From the NCBI GenBank assembly GCA_003222135.1, contig QHUM01000041.1, positions 93,852 to 157,851 of the forward strand: DNA of 64,000 nt, given 5' to 3'. The number at the start of each line of letters is the position of its first letter. Position 1 is the first letter of the stretch. The position numbers and the translations under genes were made by a program. This document shows, piece by piece, positions 25,564 through 34,264 of the stretch. This stretch comes from Gemmatimonadota bacterium. GTDB taxonomy: Bacteria > Gemmatimonadota > Gemmatimonadetes > Gemmatimonadales > GWC2-71-9. Below the pieces are notes generated by a model. That model was not told the origin of the DNA, made no database searches, and was given only the letters and a program-made list of their open reading frames with translations.

Positions 25564-28500
25564 CTATCTCCCTTGCTCACCCTGCAACGCCGCGACCGCC
25601 TGCCGCGCTCGCTCGACAAACGGCTGCAGCTCGGGGTCGGCGTGCTGCCACGCCTCGATGAACCGTTCGTAATACCGGGTGGCCTGCGGTGCGTCGCCCA
25701 GCTGCTGGTACAGTGCGCCCCGCTCCGCCCACGATCGCACCACGAGGCCGGCGGTATTGATGTGGTCGTCTAGACTGTCCAGGCGCGCGTAGGCGTCGAT
25801 CGCAAGACGCGGCTCGCGCAGGCGAGCCAAGAGATCGCCCCAGGCGAACGAACGGATCCCTCCTTCGAAGCCGTTGAATTCAGCGTCCCCAGCCGTGCGA
25901 TAGTGGCGCTGGACTCGCATCCGGGCGCGCGCCGTGTCACCGCGCGCCAGGGCGAGGTGAGCGTCGGCGACGTGCCAGGTGCTCCATGCCAACGTGTCGA
26001 CGTGGCCCAGGAGGGGCCACAGGAGCAGGGTGTCTCGTGTCGCGAGGAACATGGCGAGCGACAGCGTGCCGAGTCCTTGGCTGACGCGCCGCCGGCGCGC
26101 GGGATCGGTACCCGCGTAGCGGTCGACCGTGGCGCGCAACTGATCCGCCAGGTTGTCGTGCGCGCCCGGTCGGGCACGGGTTTGGCCGACCTGGGCAGCG
26201 AGAAACCCATCGCTCAGCCAGGCGATGTCCGTCCCTGCCATTCGAAGGCTACCCACATTGGTCGAGTCGAGCCCGAGTCCCTGTAACGTCGCGCTGAAAC
26301 GCAGGCCCTCGGCCCAGCGGCCGCCGGCGCCCGCGAGCAACGCGGACGGGAGGGACCAGTCGCGAAAGCGCCCCTCCCGGATCTGTAATAGGGTGTCGCG
26401 CGTCACGCGCAGCCCGTCATGCACGGCGGTTGCGGCTTGACCGGCGCGGCCTAGCAGGAAGAGCGACATCCCCTTGAAGAACGCGGCTTCGGCCTGCCAT
26501 CCCAGTCGGTCCATGGCCCTCGCCTCGTCCACCACCTCGTCGTAGCGTCGCTGGCTGTACAGCACGTCCAGCAGCATCTGCCGCGGTCGCCACGAGCCCG
26601 ACACGGCGGCCACCCACGCGCGCGCCGTCTGTATCTGCGCCGCGCGCGCCTCATCGCGCCAGCGAGCGACCGTCCGAGCCCCGAACCCGCGGTTCAGCAC
26701 GTCGGGCGTGCCATAGGCGGCCGAGTCTCTGAGACAGAGGTGGAATGCCGCGGACCCATCGCCCCCGGCGCAGCGCGAGAGCGCATCGAGGATGTGTTGA
26801 TAGGCGAGCACGTAGCTCGAATCGAGTGCGAGGGTGTGCTGAAACGCGCGCAGCGCGCGTCCCAGATTGCCCAGCGTGTCCGGATGGGGGAAGTCGGACG
26901 ACCGGTCGTGGTAGTGGGCTTCCCCCAGCTGATACCATGCCTCGACGTCCGTCGAATCGCGGGCGATCAGATCCTCGACGATCCGGCGGGCTCGCGACCA
27001 GTGCCCGTCTTCAAAGGCGCGGTGGAACGCGACGAGCGCGCGCAGCCGGGGCGGCAGCGAAGCGCTGTGTCGCTCGGCGCCGAGGAGAAATTGGCGGCGG
27101 TCGATGGTGGCAGAGCCCCACCCTGAGGCGCTGTGCTCCCTGATTCCGAGGCCCCACCCTCCGGCGTTGTAGAGCCTGAGGTAAGCGAGCGCGAAGCTGG
27201 AGTCGAGCGCCACGGCACGCTCGAGAAGCAGCTGGGCCGAGTCGAGCTGGAACCGCTGCAGCGCCGCAGTTCCCTCGAGATAGGCGCGGTACGCGGCGAT
27301 CGAGCTGGTCGTCTGAGCCAGCACCGAGGGTCGCTCGCCCGGCGGGGCGCCGCTCGTACCCAGGATGCGCGCGGCGAGCGTGTCGAACAGGGGCCGCGGG
27401 TCGGCACCCCACGCCGCGCGCACGGTATGCGTCGCGAGGCGGTCACCGGTGCGTACGTCGTGCACCTTGGCCTCGATCGCGAGGGAGTCGCCCTCCCGAC
27501 GGACGTCGCCCAGCACCAACGTCCCCACGCGGGCCTCGCGAGCCATGGCGCGCGCCGCTTCGAAGTCGACGCCGGCACCGGCGCTCACGTGGTGGCGCCG
27601 CATGAGTGAGGCGGTGCGCTCGTCATCGTACACGCGCATGTCCTGCCAGTGCGCCGCCCCGAGGCCGAGCAGGTTCATCGCCCCTTCGTCGAGGTAATCG
27701 CGGGTGACATCGCCGGTCTTGTTCTTGAACGGGAAAACGATGAGGGATTTGCGCGGATCCCCCTCCGCACGGAACTCCCGCGGCCAGAGGGTGAACGCGA
27801 GCACGGCCACGAGCCCCAGCGCGCCGGCGGTGGCGATGCTCCGCGTGCGCCACCGGGTCGCAACCCGGAACCCGGTACCGCTCAACCGCGCGTCGAGCGC
27901 CGCGCTGAGCTCGTCCGCCGTGGCAAAGCGGTCCCCCGGCTCTCTGGCGAGAGCGCGCTCGATCACGGATTGCAGACCCAGGGCGTCGTGCCTCAGCTGC
28001 GGCACCTTGCGGGACAGCGCCTGCGCAATGACGGACTGCGGGCTCGCGCCTTCGAACGGGGGACTGCCCGCCAGCATCTCGTACAGGACCGCCCCCAGGG
28101 CGTAGATGTCGGTCCGGCCGTCCAGGTTGGTCTCGCCCAGGGCCTGCTCGGGGCTCATGTACTTCGGTGTGCCGACGGCCATGCCGGTCTGCGTCAGCTC
28201 TGAGGGCGCCGCTGAGGCGCTCACCGCCCGCGCGACCCCGAAGTCCGCCACGACCGCGTGGCCCTGCGAGAGTAGGATGTTCGCCGGCTTGATGTCGCGG
28301 TGCACGATCCCCTGGCGGTGGGCGTAGGCCAGCGCATCGGCCACCTCGCGCGCGATGCGCGCCGCCTCCGCGTGAGGCAACGGGCCTCCGCGTACCAGGC
28401 GATCGCGCAATGACTCGCCCTCCACGAACGGCATCACGTAGTACAGCATGCTCTCCGCCTGGCCGGAATCGTAGACGGGGAGGACGTGGGGATGCTGGAG

Positions 28501-28698
28501 CCTGGCGGCGATCTCGATCTCGCGCAGGAAGCGCTCGTGGCCGAGGGCGGCGGCCAGCTCGGGGCGGAGCACCTTGATCGCGACCGGCCGCTGGTGCTTC
28601 ACGTCGGTCGCGAGAAACACGATGGCCATTCCCCCGGCGCCGACTTCTCGCTCTACGCGGTAGCGCTCTCCCAGAGCGGCCTGCAGGCGTTCGAGCAC
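25564..28698 (-). CDS. Transmembrane Ser/Thr protein kinase with long helical-repeat C-terminus
   Basis: A 1044-residue protein. The kinase domain (about 10-275) is intact: GAGGMAIVF glycine loop, VAIKVLRPEL lysine, HRDIKPANILL catalytic loop, DFGVARA and GTPKYMSPEQA. A transmembrane segment near 293-308 (TAGALGLVAVLAFTLWP) leads to an extracytoplasmic part of about 700 residues: an alpha/beta region like TolB-N/adenylyl-cyclase-associated domains (residues about 320-440), then TPR-like helices. GTG start with no Shine-Dalgarno; a TAGAAT box just upstream could give a leaderless message. Confidence 0.92.
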   Translation of the reverse strand: MLERLQAALGERYRVEREVGAGGMAIVFLATDVKHQRPVAIKVLRPELAAALGHERFLREIEIAARLQHPHVLPVYDSGQAESMLYYVMPFVEGESLRDRLVRGGPLPHAEAARIAREVADALAYAHRQGIVHRDIKPANILLSQGHAVVADFGVARAVSASAAPSELTQTGMAVGTPKYMSPEQALGETNLDGRTDIYALGAVLYEMLAGSPPFEGASPQSVIAQALSRKVPQLRHDALGLQSVIERALAREPGDRFATADELSAALDARLSGTGFRVATRWRTRSIATAGALGLVAVLAFTLWPREFRAEGDPRKSLIVFPFKNKTGDVTRDYLDEGAMNLLGLGAAHWQDMRVYDDERTASLMRRHHVSAGAGVDFEAARAMAREARVGTLVLGDVRREGDSLAIEAKVHDVRTGDRLATHTVRAAWGADPRPLFDTLAARILGTSGAPPGERPSVLAQTTSSIAAYRAYLEGTAALQRFQLDSAQLLLERAVALDSSFALAYLRLYNAGGWGLGIREHSASGWGSATIDRRQFLLGAERHSASLPPRLRALVAFHRAFEDGHWSRARRIVEDLIARDSTDVEAWYQLGEAHYHDRSSDFPHPDTLGNLGRALRAFQHTLALDSSYVLAYQHILDALSRCAGGDGSAAFHLCLRDSAAYGTPDVLNRGFGARTVARWRDEARAAQIQTARAWVAAVSGSWRPRQMLLDVLYSQRRYDEVVDEARAMDRLGWQAEAAFFKGMSLFLLGRAGQAATAVHDGLRVTRDTLLQIREGRFRDWSLPSALLAGAGGRWAEGLRFSATLQGLGLDSTNVGSLRMAGTDIAWLSDGFLAAQVGQTRARPGAHDNLADQLRATVDRYAGTDPARRRRVSQGLGTLSLAMFLATRDTLLLWPLLGHVDTLAWSTWHVADAHLALARGDTARARMRVQRHYRTAGDAEFNGFEGGIRSFAWGDLLARLREPRLAIDAYARLDSLDDHINTAGLVVRSWAERGALYQQLGDAPQATRYYERFIEAWQHADPELQPFVERARQAVAALQGEQGR

Positions 28699-28704
28699 GG
28701 CGTC

Positions 28705-28710
28705 ATTCTA
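28705..28710 (-). promoter_or_regulatory. -10-like hexamer immediately before the kinase gene
   Basis: TAGAAT on the minus strand ends 7 bases before the GTG start at 28698, which places a likely transcription start on or beside the start codon. No clear -35 match is 17 bases upstream. The absence of a ribosome site fits a leaderless transcript. Confidence 0.3.
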
Positions 28711-28759
28711 TGGGTCGAATCGGGCCGGCGGTAGGAGGGTCAGGCTGCCACGCGTCGCT

Positions 28760-30004
28760 TTAATGCGGGGGCACGCTCGTGAGCCGCGCGCCGTAGCGGC
28801 ACGCGTCGCGGTAGTCCGCCGCGACCGGCCCGCACGCCGCGGCGCGCTCGGTCGGGTTGTTGCGCAGCGTGGCGATCTGCTCGCCCACCGCCTCATAGCA
28901 CTTGCGCCGGTTGGCCGATCCCGTCACGACGCGGCAGTACGCGATGCCGTCTTCGGGCTTGGCGGTCAGGTCGATGAAGTTCTTCACCACCCCGACGTGA
29001 CACCACGGCTGGTACTCCGCGCTGGCGAGCGAGCACATCCGGATCGCCTCGTGGTGGTCCTGGCGCGCGTAGGCGCTGACCTCGCGCCCCAGGCCCTGGA
29101 AACACACCGGCTCGAGCGGCTGCGGCGCGCCGAGGCAGCTCCGGGCGGCGGCCGCCATGTCGCCGTGCGTGAAGTACAGCATCACGGAGGTCTGCATGTT
29201 GTAGCAGGCGACGAGGTAGCGCTGGCCCACGATCGAGCAGGGATACTGCAGGTCGTTCGGGTCGAGCGCCTTGAAGGCCGGCGCCGCGCCGTGCGTGTGT
29301 GCGGCGGCGTGCGAGTGGAGTGCGTGCGCCGCGTGGTGCGGCTGGGTCGCGTTCACGACGTTCTCCATGAAGGCGCCCCCGTAACACGATTCGCGATCCC
29401 ACCCCTCGCTCAGCAGGTCACAGCCCGTCAGCGCGCGCGGCAGGTCGTGATCGTACACCATCATGAGCCCGTGCCCCATGCCGTGCACACACTGGAATCG
29501 CAACCACTGGTCTGCGGTGGGCGACCTGAAGGCGCTGCACAACCGGTTCGCGGTGGCCGTGTCGACCGCGCGGACGTCCTCGAAGTACGCCTGAATCACG
29601 CCGTGGTAGCAGCCGGATTGAAAGATCTCGTTGCAATCCGCGAACGCGCGGCCCACGTCGGCGCGACCCGCTCGCCCGGCCGCGATGCCGATGGCGTGCG
29701 CGTAGACGTGCCCGTCGGCCCGGACCTGGTCGTCCCGCGTGCCGAGCACGTGCAACGCTCCCATCGCCGTCCGCACGCCGTGCGACGCGACGACAGGGAC
29801 GAGGAAGGCGTCGTAGCAGTCCATTTGCGCGTCCCCGGACGACGCGCGGCATCTGCCGACGGCGGAGTCGGCCAACGCGACCGAGTCCGTGACCGCGGTG
29901 GCGCCGGAGGCGGGAGCCCGGGCGCGGGTGACGAAATAGCCGCCGGCGGCGGCCACGACGAGCCCCAGGGCGGCGAGCGGAAGCGTCGCGCGCCGGGGCG
30001 TCAG
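28760..30004 (-). CDS. Exported protein with nine cysteine-pair repeats
   Basis: About 414 residues. An N-terminal hydrophobic segment (TLPLAALGLVVAAAGGYFV) anchors or exports it. The rest is nine tandem units of roughly 38 residues, each with Cys-x(7-16)-Cys followed by an aromatic residue (for example CNEIFQSGCYHG, CDLLSEGWDRESCYGG, CSLASAEYQPWCHVG). This suggests stacked helical hairpins, each closed by a disulfide. No ATG, GTG or TTG fits; CTG at 30004 overlaps the VWA stop (CTGA) and gives a sensible N-terminus. A GTG at 29956 would start inside the hydrophobic segment. Family unrecognised. Confidence 0.7.
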   Translation of the reverse strand: MTPRRATLPLAALGLVVAAAGGYFVTRARAPASGATAVTDSVALADSAVGRCRASSGDAQMDCYDAFLVPVVASHGVRTAMGALHVLGTRDDQVRADGHVYAHAIGIAAGRAGRADVGRAFADCNEIFQSGCYHGVIQAYFEDVRAVDTATANRLCSAFRSPTADQWLRFQCVHGMGHGLMMVYDHDLPRALTGCDLLSEGWDRESCYGGAFMENVVNATQPHHAAHALHSHAAAHTHGAAPAFKALDPNDLQYPCSIVGQRYLVACYNMQTSVMLYFTHGDMAAAARSCLGAPQPLEPVCFQGLGREVSAYARQDHHEAIRMCSLASAEYQPWCHVGVVKNFIDLTAKPEDGIAYCRVVTGSANRRKCYEAVGEQIATLRNNPTERAAACGPVAADYRDACRYGARLTSVPPH

Positions 30005-31299
30005 GACACCCGCCGGGTTTTTCTCCGCATGAAATCCATCAGGATGAACTGCCCGAGCGTCATGGTGTTCGTGAAGTACGCCTTGCCGCGGCAGATGGCC
30101 GAGACCTTTTTCACGAACTCCACCAGGCTGCGGTCGCGCGCCAGCATGAAGGTGTTGATCAGAATGCCGCTGCGCCGGCACAGCGCGACCTCGCGGTAGG
30201 TGGCCTGCAGGATCTGCGGGTCGAGTCCCATCGAATTGACGTAGATCCGGCCGTCGGGGAGCGTGAGCGCCGACGGCTTGCCGTCGGTGATCATGATGAT
30301 CTGCCGCATGTCTTTCCGCTGGGACATGAGCATGCGGCGCGACAGCTTGAGCCCTTCCGCCGTGTTGGTGTGGTACGGCCCCACCTGGGCGCGCGCCAGC
30401 TGGGCGAGCGGGATCTCCTCGGCCGTGTCGTGGAACAGCACCACCCGCAGCGTGTCGCCCGGGAACTGCGTGCGGATCAGGTGGGTGAGCGCGAGCGCGA
30501 CCTTCTTCGCGGGCGTGAAGCGGTCCTCCCCGTACAGGATCATCGAGTGCGAGCAGTCGAGCATCAGCACGGTCGCCGACGACGACCGGTACTCGGCCTG
30601 GTGCACCATCAGGTCGTCGTACTCAAGGTTGATCGGCACGCCGAGGCCCTCGCGCTGCAGCGCGTTGGTCAGCGTGGCGTTGACGTCGAGGTTGAGCGTG
30701 TCACCGTACTCGTACGGCTTGCTGACGGCCTCGGCTTCGATCCCGGTGGCCAGGTGCTCCGTGTCGTGCGCGCCGAAGCTCGACTTGCCGATGCTTCCCA
30801 GGAGATGCTTCAGGGTGCGGTAGCCGAGAAAGTCGATGCCCCTCTCGGTGAGATTGAACTGCACCTGCTGCGCGGCCTCCTTCGCCATCCCGCCCGGCCC
30901 CAACAGGGGCTGCTGGCCCGCTGGCATCTTGGGCGCTTCGGCGACGTTCAAGTAGCCGTCCTCGATCAGCTTCTGGACGATCTTGTCGAGCAGCTCCGAG
31001 AGCTGGCGCTCGAGGTCGGCGTCGCGCGCCGCGTCGCCGGTGGACTCGCCGCGCAACAGCTTCAGCATCTCGGGGGTGAGCTGCCCCGACTCCATCAGCG
31101 CCTGGAGGATCGCCTGACGCAGCGCGTCGAGCGAGCGGTCGGCGTCGTCCTCGCCAAACTCGCCCCAGAACGGGTGGGAGTACGCGCCTCCGGCGAAGCC
31201 CGATTGGAGCAGAAAGTCGGCGAGCTGATCGAGCAGGCCTTGCAGGTTGATCGTGTCGGCCAGCTCGGGGAGGTAGCGGCTGTACGTCGTGAATTTCAT
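30001..31299 (-). CDS. VWA-domain protein with intact MIDAS
   Basis: A 432-residue protein. The N-terminal half is helical; the C-terminal half is a von Willebrand A domain with the metal site DCSHSM and the later ITDGKPSA strand. A good ribosome site (TAGGGAG) precedes the ATG at 31299. Such proteins work with MoxR-type AAA ATPases as metal-dependent adaptors for maturing or inserting cofactors in partner proteins. A MoxR-like gene lies 3 kb upstream on the same strand, separated by three genes, one of them reversed. Confidence 0.88.
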   Translation of the reverse strand: MKFTTYSRYLPELADTINLQGLLDQLADFLLQSGFAGGAYSHPFWGEFGEDDADRSLDALRQAILQALMESGQLTPEMLKLLRGESTGDAARDADLERQLSELLDKIVQKLIEDGYLNVAEAPKMPAGQQPLLGPGGMAKEAAQQVQFNLTERGIDFLGYRTLKHLLGSIGKSSFGAHDTEHLATGIEAEAVSKPYEYGDTLNLDVNATLTNALQREGLGVPINLEYDDLMVHQAEYRSSSATVLMLDCSHSMILYGEDRFTPAKKVALALTHLIRTQFPGDTLRVVLFHDTAEEIPLAQLARAQVGPYHTNTAEGLKLSRRMLMSQRKDMRQIIMITDGKPSALTLPDGRIYVNSMGLDPQILQATYREVALCRRSGILINTFMLARDRSLVEFVKKVSAICRGKAYFTNTMTLGQFILMDFMRRKTRRVS

Positions 31300-31342
31300 G
31301 GCTCCCTACCCCAAATATCGGGCGGGGGCGAGCTTTCCCGCA

Positions 31343-32563
31343 ATGGATGAGCCCGCGCACGGGTTTCGGTTTGGGGCGCTCGCCCACCGCAACTTCCGGC
31401 TGTTCTTCCTCGGACAGGGCGTGTCGCTCATCGGCACGTGGATGCAGAACGTCGCGCAGGGGTGGCTCGTCCTCGAGCTGACGAACTCGCCCTTCTACGT
31501 CGGGCTCGTGTCCGCGCTCGGCTCCCTCGGCGTGCTGCTGCTCACGATCTACGCCGGCGTCGTGGTCGACCGTACCAACAAGCATCGCCTCGTGATCCTC
31601 ACGCAGACGCTGTCGATGCTCCCCGCGTTCGCGCTCGCGGCGCTCGTGTGGAGCCGGGCGGCCGCCGTATGGCACGTGGCCGCGCTCGCCGCGTTCCTGG
31701 GCGTCGTCAACGCCTTCGACATCCCAGCCCGCCAGGCGTTCATCGTGGACCTGGTCGGCAAGGAAGACTTGATGAACGCCATCGCGCTCAACTCGTCGGC
31801 GTTCAACGCGGCGCGGGTGATCGGTCCCGCCGTGGCGGGAGTGCTGATCGGGGTGCTGGGCGTGGGCGCGTGCTTCTTCTTGAACGGCGTGAGCTACCTG
31901 GCCGTGATCGCGGGGCTGTTGGCGATGCGGCTCCCGCCTTACGTGCCCGGGCCGCCAGCCGGATCTGCGTGGGCGGGTCTCTCCGAGGCCGTCGCGTTCA
32001 TCCGGGGCGACCGCCGCATCGCGGCGATCGTCGTGCTCATGGCCGTGTTCAGCATCTTCGGGTTCTCGTACCTGGTGATGATGCCGGTGTTCGCCCGCCA
32101 GGTGCTGCATCGCGGGGCCGCGGGCTACGGTCTGATGATGACGACGGTGGGGATCGGCGCGTTGATCGGCGCGCTCGCGGTCGCGTCGCTCGACCGCCGC
32201 ATTCGGAAGGGCCCCACCCTGATCGCGGCCGGCGCCACGTTCGGGCTGTTGCTCGTCGCCTTCGCCCTCTCCAAGTCGTATTTCGTGTCGGTGGCGCTGC
32301 TCGCCTTTACCGGCGGCGCGATGATCGTGAACAACGCGCTCGCGAACACCATCATTCAGGAGATCGTCCCCGACCGGCTGCGCGGACGCGTGATGGGGTT
32401 CTATTCGTTCGTGTTCGTGGGACTGGCGCCGCTCGGCTCCCTCGAGGTGGGGACGCTCGCCGAGCGGATCGGCACGCCGGCGGCGGTGGCGCTGGGAGGC
32501 GCGGCGACGGCCCTGGCGGTGACGCTGGCGGGGTGGCGGGTGCCGGAGCTGAGAAAGACATGA
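31343..32563 (+). CDS. MFS transporter (MFS_3 / EntS-like)
   Basis: A 406-residue major facilitator with 12 hydrophobic segments. The start FRFGALAHRNFRLFFLGQGVS and the motif GTWMQNVAQGWLVLELT are typical of the MFS_3 transmembrane effector group that includes enterobactin exporters. The ATG at 31343 is preferred over an upstream start at 31289, which would overlap the divergent VWA start. It is the only plus-strand gene within a minus-strand block and may be an insertion into that block. Confidence 0.88.
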   Translation: MDEPAHGFRFGALAHRNFRLFFLGQGVSLIGTWMQNVAQGWLVLELTNSPFYVGLVSALGSLGVLLLTIYAGVVVDRTNKHRLVILTQTLSMLPAFALAALVWSRAAAVWHVAALAAFLGVVNAFDIPARQAFIVDLVGKEDLMNAIALNSSAFNAARVIGPAVAGVLIGVLGVGACFFLNGVSYLAVIAGLLAMRLPPYVPGPPAGSAWAGLSEAVAFIRGDRRIAAIVVLMAVFSIFGFSYLVMMPVFARQVLHRGAAGYGLMMTTVGIGALIGALAVASLDRRIRKGPTLIAAGATFGLLLVAFALSKSYFVSVALLAFTGGAMIVNNALANTIIQEIVPDRLRGRVMGFYSFVFVGLAPLGSLEVGTLAERIGTPAAVALGGAATALAVTLAGWRVPELRKT

Positions 32564-32655
32564 ATTGCGGATTGGCGATTGCGGATTGCGGATTGGGCGT
32601 GGAGAGACCGACCACGGCCCATCCAATCCGCAATCCACAATCCGAAATCTGCAAT
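32564..32655. repeat. Inverted GCGGATT heptamer array filling a convergent gap, 5+5 units
   Basis: Five forward units at 32564-32598 (ATTGCGG, ATTGGCG, ATTGCGG, ATTGCGG, ATTGGGC), a 22-base spacer, and five reverse units at 32621-32655 (ATCCAAT, CCGCAAT, CCACAAT, CCGAAAT, CTGCAAT). It begins on the base after the MFS stop codon and ends on the first base of the opposing gene's stop codon. Folded RNA from either strand would form a long stem, so a bidirectional terminator is likely. Confidence 0.92.
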
Positions 32656-33290
32656 TACTTCCACTCCCGCCTTCTCGCCTCGCTCACCACCACCGCCGCC
32701 GCGCCGTCGACCCCCAGCCGCTCGGTGTTCACGACCAGGTCGTAGTTCACGAAATCGTGGCGCTGGCGGCCGTAGTACGTCTTCACGTACTGGTCGCGCT
32801 GTCGGTCGGTCTCGTCCACGATCTGCTCGGCGCGCGCGGGATCTGCGCCGAGTCGCTCGACGGCGAGCTGCATGCGCCACGGCTTGGAGGCGACGACGTA
32901 CACGTGGAGGGCATCGGGCCGCCGCGCCAGCACCGCCTGCGCGCCGCGGCCGACCAGCACGATCCGGCCGTGCGCGGCCGCCTCGGCGATCACCCGCTCG
33001 GTCAGCTTCACGATCGTCGCCTCGTCCTGCTCAAGGCGCGGCGCCGCGGCCGAGGCGAGGAACATCTCGGGCGAGGCGGCGGCGAGCGTGCGGGCCAGCC
33101 GCTCGAGCAACCCCGGGGCGCGCTCCTCGCGCTGCGCCACCTCGGCAGGCGGCAGCCCTGCGCGCTCGGCGACCTGGTCCACGAACTCGTTGTCGATCAC
33201 CGTCCAGCCGAGCGCGCCGGCGACCAGACGGGCGACCTCGGACCCGCCGGAGGCGTATTGCCGGGTGATGGTTATGACCGGCGCGGCCAT
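32655..33290 (-). CDS. Cytidylate kinase-like family protein
   Basis: A 211-residue P-loop nucleoside-monophosphate kinase-like protein. The N-terminal loop reads TITRQYASGGSEVARLVAGALG, a variant of the usual GxxGxGKS with Ser/Glu at the end, as in the cytidylate-kinase-like family. The LVGRGAQAVLARRPDALHVYVVA segment and a YVKTYYG lid region are also typical. Substrate unknown. It follows the SPFH gene by 4 bases, and its TAA stop abuts the hairpin array. Confidence 0.88.
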   Translation of the reverse strand: MAAPVITITRQYASGGSEVARLVAGALGWTVIDNEFVDQVAERAGLPPAEVAQREERAPGLLERLARTLAAASPEMFLASAAAPRLEQDEATIVKLTERVIAEAAAHGRIVLVGRGAQAVLARRPDALHVYVVASKPWRMQLAVERLGADPARAEQIVDETDRQRDQYVKTYYGRQRHDFVNYDLVVNTERLGVDGAAAVVVSEARRREWK

Positions 33291-33294
33291 GGGG

Positions 33295-34212
33295 TCAGGG
33301 CTTCAGGTTCTTCCGCAGGTCTCCGATGTTGAGCAGCGGCAGACCGCCCTCGGTGGGCACGAAGATGATCAGGTTGTTCGAGCTCTTCAGGTCGTGCAGC
33401 ATTTCGATCCATTGCTTGGTGAGCGCTTCGGGAGAGAGTGTCTGGTTCAACAGCCGCTGCTGCTCGGTCTGGAGGCGCGCGACTTCGACGCGGTGCCGCT
33501 CGGTCTCGATCTGCTGCTCCTGGGCGATCTTGTTGTTGATCGCCTGCACCACCTGTTGAGGCGGTTGGAGGTCGCGCAGAAAGAACGCCGTGACGGTGGC
33601 GATGCGGAACTTGCCGCCGCCCGCGCGGGGCGTGGTGACGAGCGCCGAGTCGACCAGCCCTTCCATGGTCGTGGCGATCTGCGTGCGTTTGGAGATGTCG
33701 TTGATCGAGAATTGCACGATCCCGTCGCGGACCCCCTTGCGGATCGCGTTGAGCACCGCCCCGCGGATCTGGTTTTCGTCGCCGATCTCGGTGAAGATCT
33801 TCGGGGCCTGCATCGGGTCGATCTGCCAACGGATCGCCACCTCGACGTGCATCCCCATCTGCTCGCTCGACAGGGCCTCGATCGCTTCGGTCTGCTCGCC
33901 GCGCGTGGGCCACTGCTCCTCGCGGGTGGAGTAGCGCTCGATCGACGACCAGGGCGGCACGAGGCGGATCCCGGCGAGCAGCGGCGCGGGGTCGGTGTAG
34001 CCGAAGGCGTGGCGCACGCCGACCTCGCCGGGGTCGATGACGACCAGGAGCGACCCGGCTCCCACGGCCAGCGCGATCGCCGCGATCACGTAACCGGCGA
34101 GCCGCAGCAGGTTGACGACCGGTCCGGGGCGCTGGGATCGGAGCGTAGCGGCGGCGAGCAGCAGGGAGAAGGCGATGACGATGAGGACAGCGCCGGAAAC
34201 GAGCTTGCCCAT
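33295..34212 (-). CDS. SPFH/prohibitin-like membrane protein
   Basis: A 305-residue protein with two N-terminal hydrophobic segments (about 4-22 and 38-60) and a prohibitin-type SPFH domain starting VVIDPGEVGVRHAFGYTDP. A helical stretch rich in Gln/Glu (NNKIAQEQQIETERHRVEV) should form the coiled coil used to build rings. It is encoded 52 bases after the MoxR-like ATPase and 4 bases before the kinase-like gene, so a joint function of the three is likely. Confidence 0.88.
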   Translation of the reverse strand: MGKLVSGAVLIVIAFSLLLAAATLRSQRPGPVVNLLRLAGYVIAAIALAVGAGSLLVVIDPGEVGVRHAFGYTDPAPLLAGIRLVPPWSSIERYSTREEQWPTRGEQTEAIEALSSEQMGMHVEVAIRWQIDPMQAPKIFTEIGDENQIRGAVLNAIRKGVRDGIVQFSINDISKRTQIATTMEGLVDSALVTTPRAGGGKFRIATVTAFFLRDLQPPQQVVQAINNKIAQEQQIETERHRVEVARLQTEQQRLLNQTLSPEALTKQWIEMLHDLKSSNNLIIFVPTEGGLPLLNIGDLRKNLKP

Positions 34213-34264
34213 GGGGGCTCCGAGGGGGGAGACGGGAAGAAGATACGCCCCTGACCCTCAGGCG

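Noticed and set aside
31343..32563. MFS gene as part of a mobile element
   Set aside because: It is the odd strand in its block, yet has no flanking repeats of its own besides the common heptamer array and no integrase or transposase; base composition is like its neighbours.
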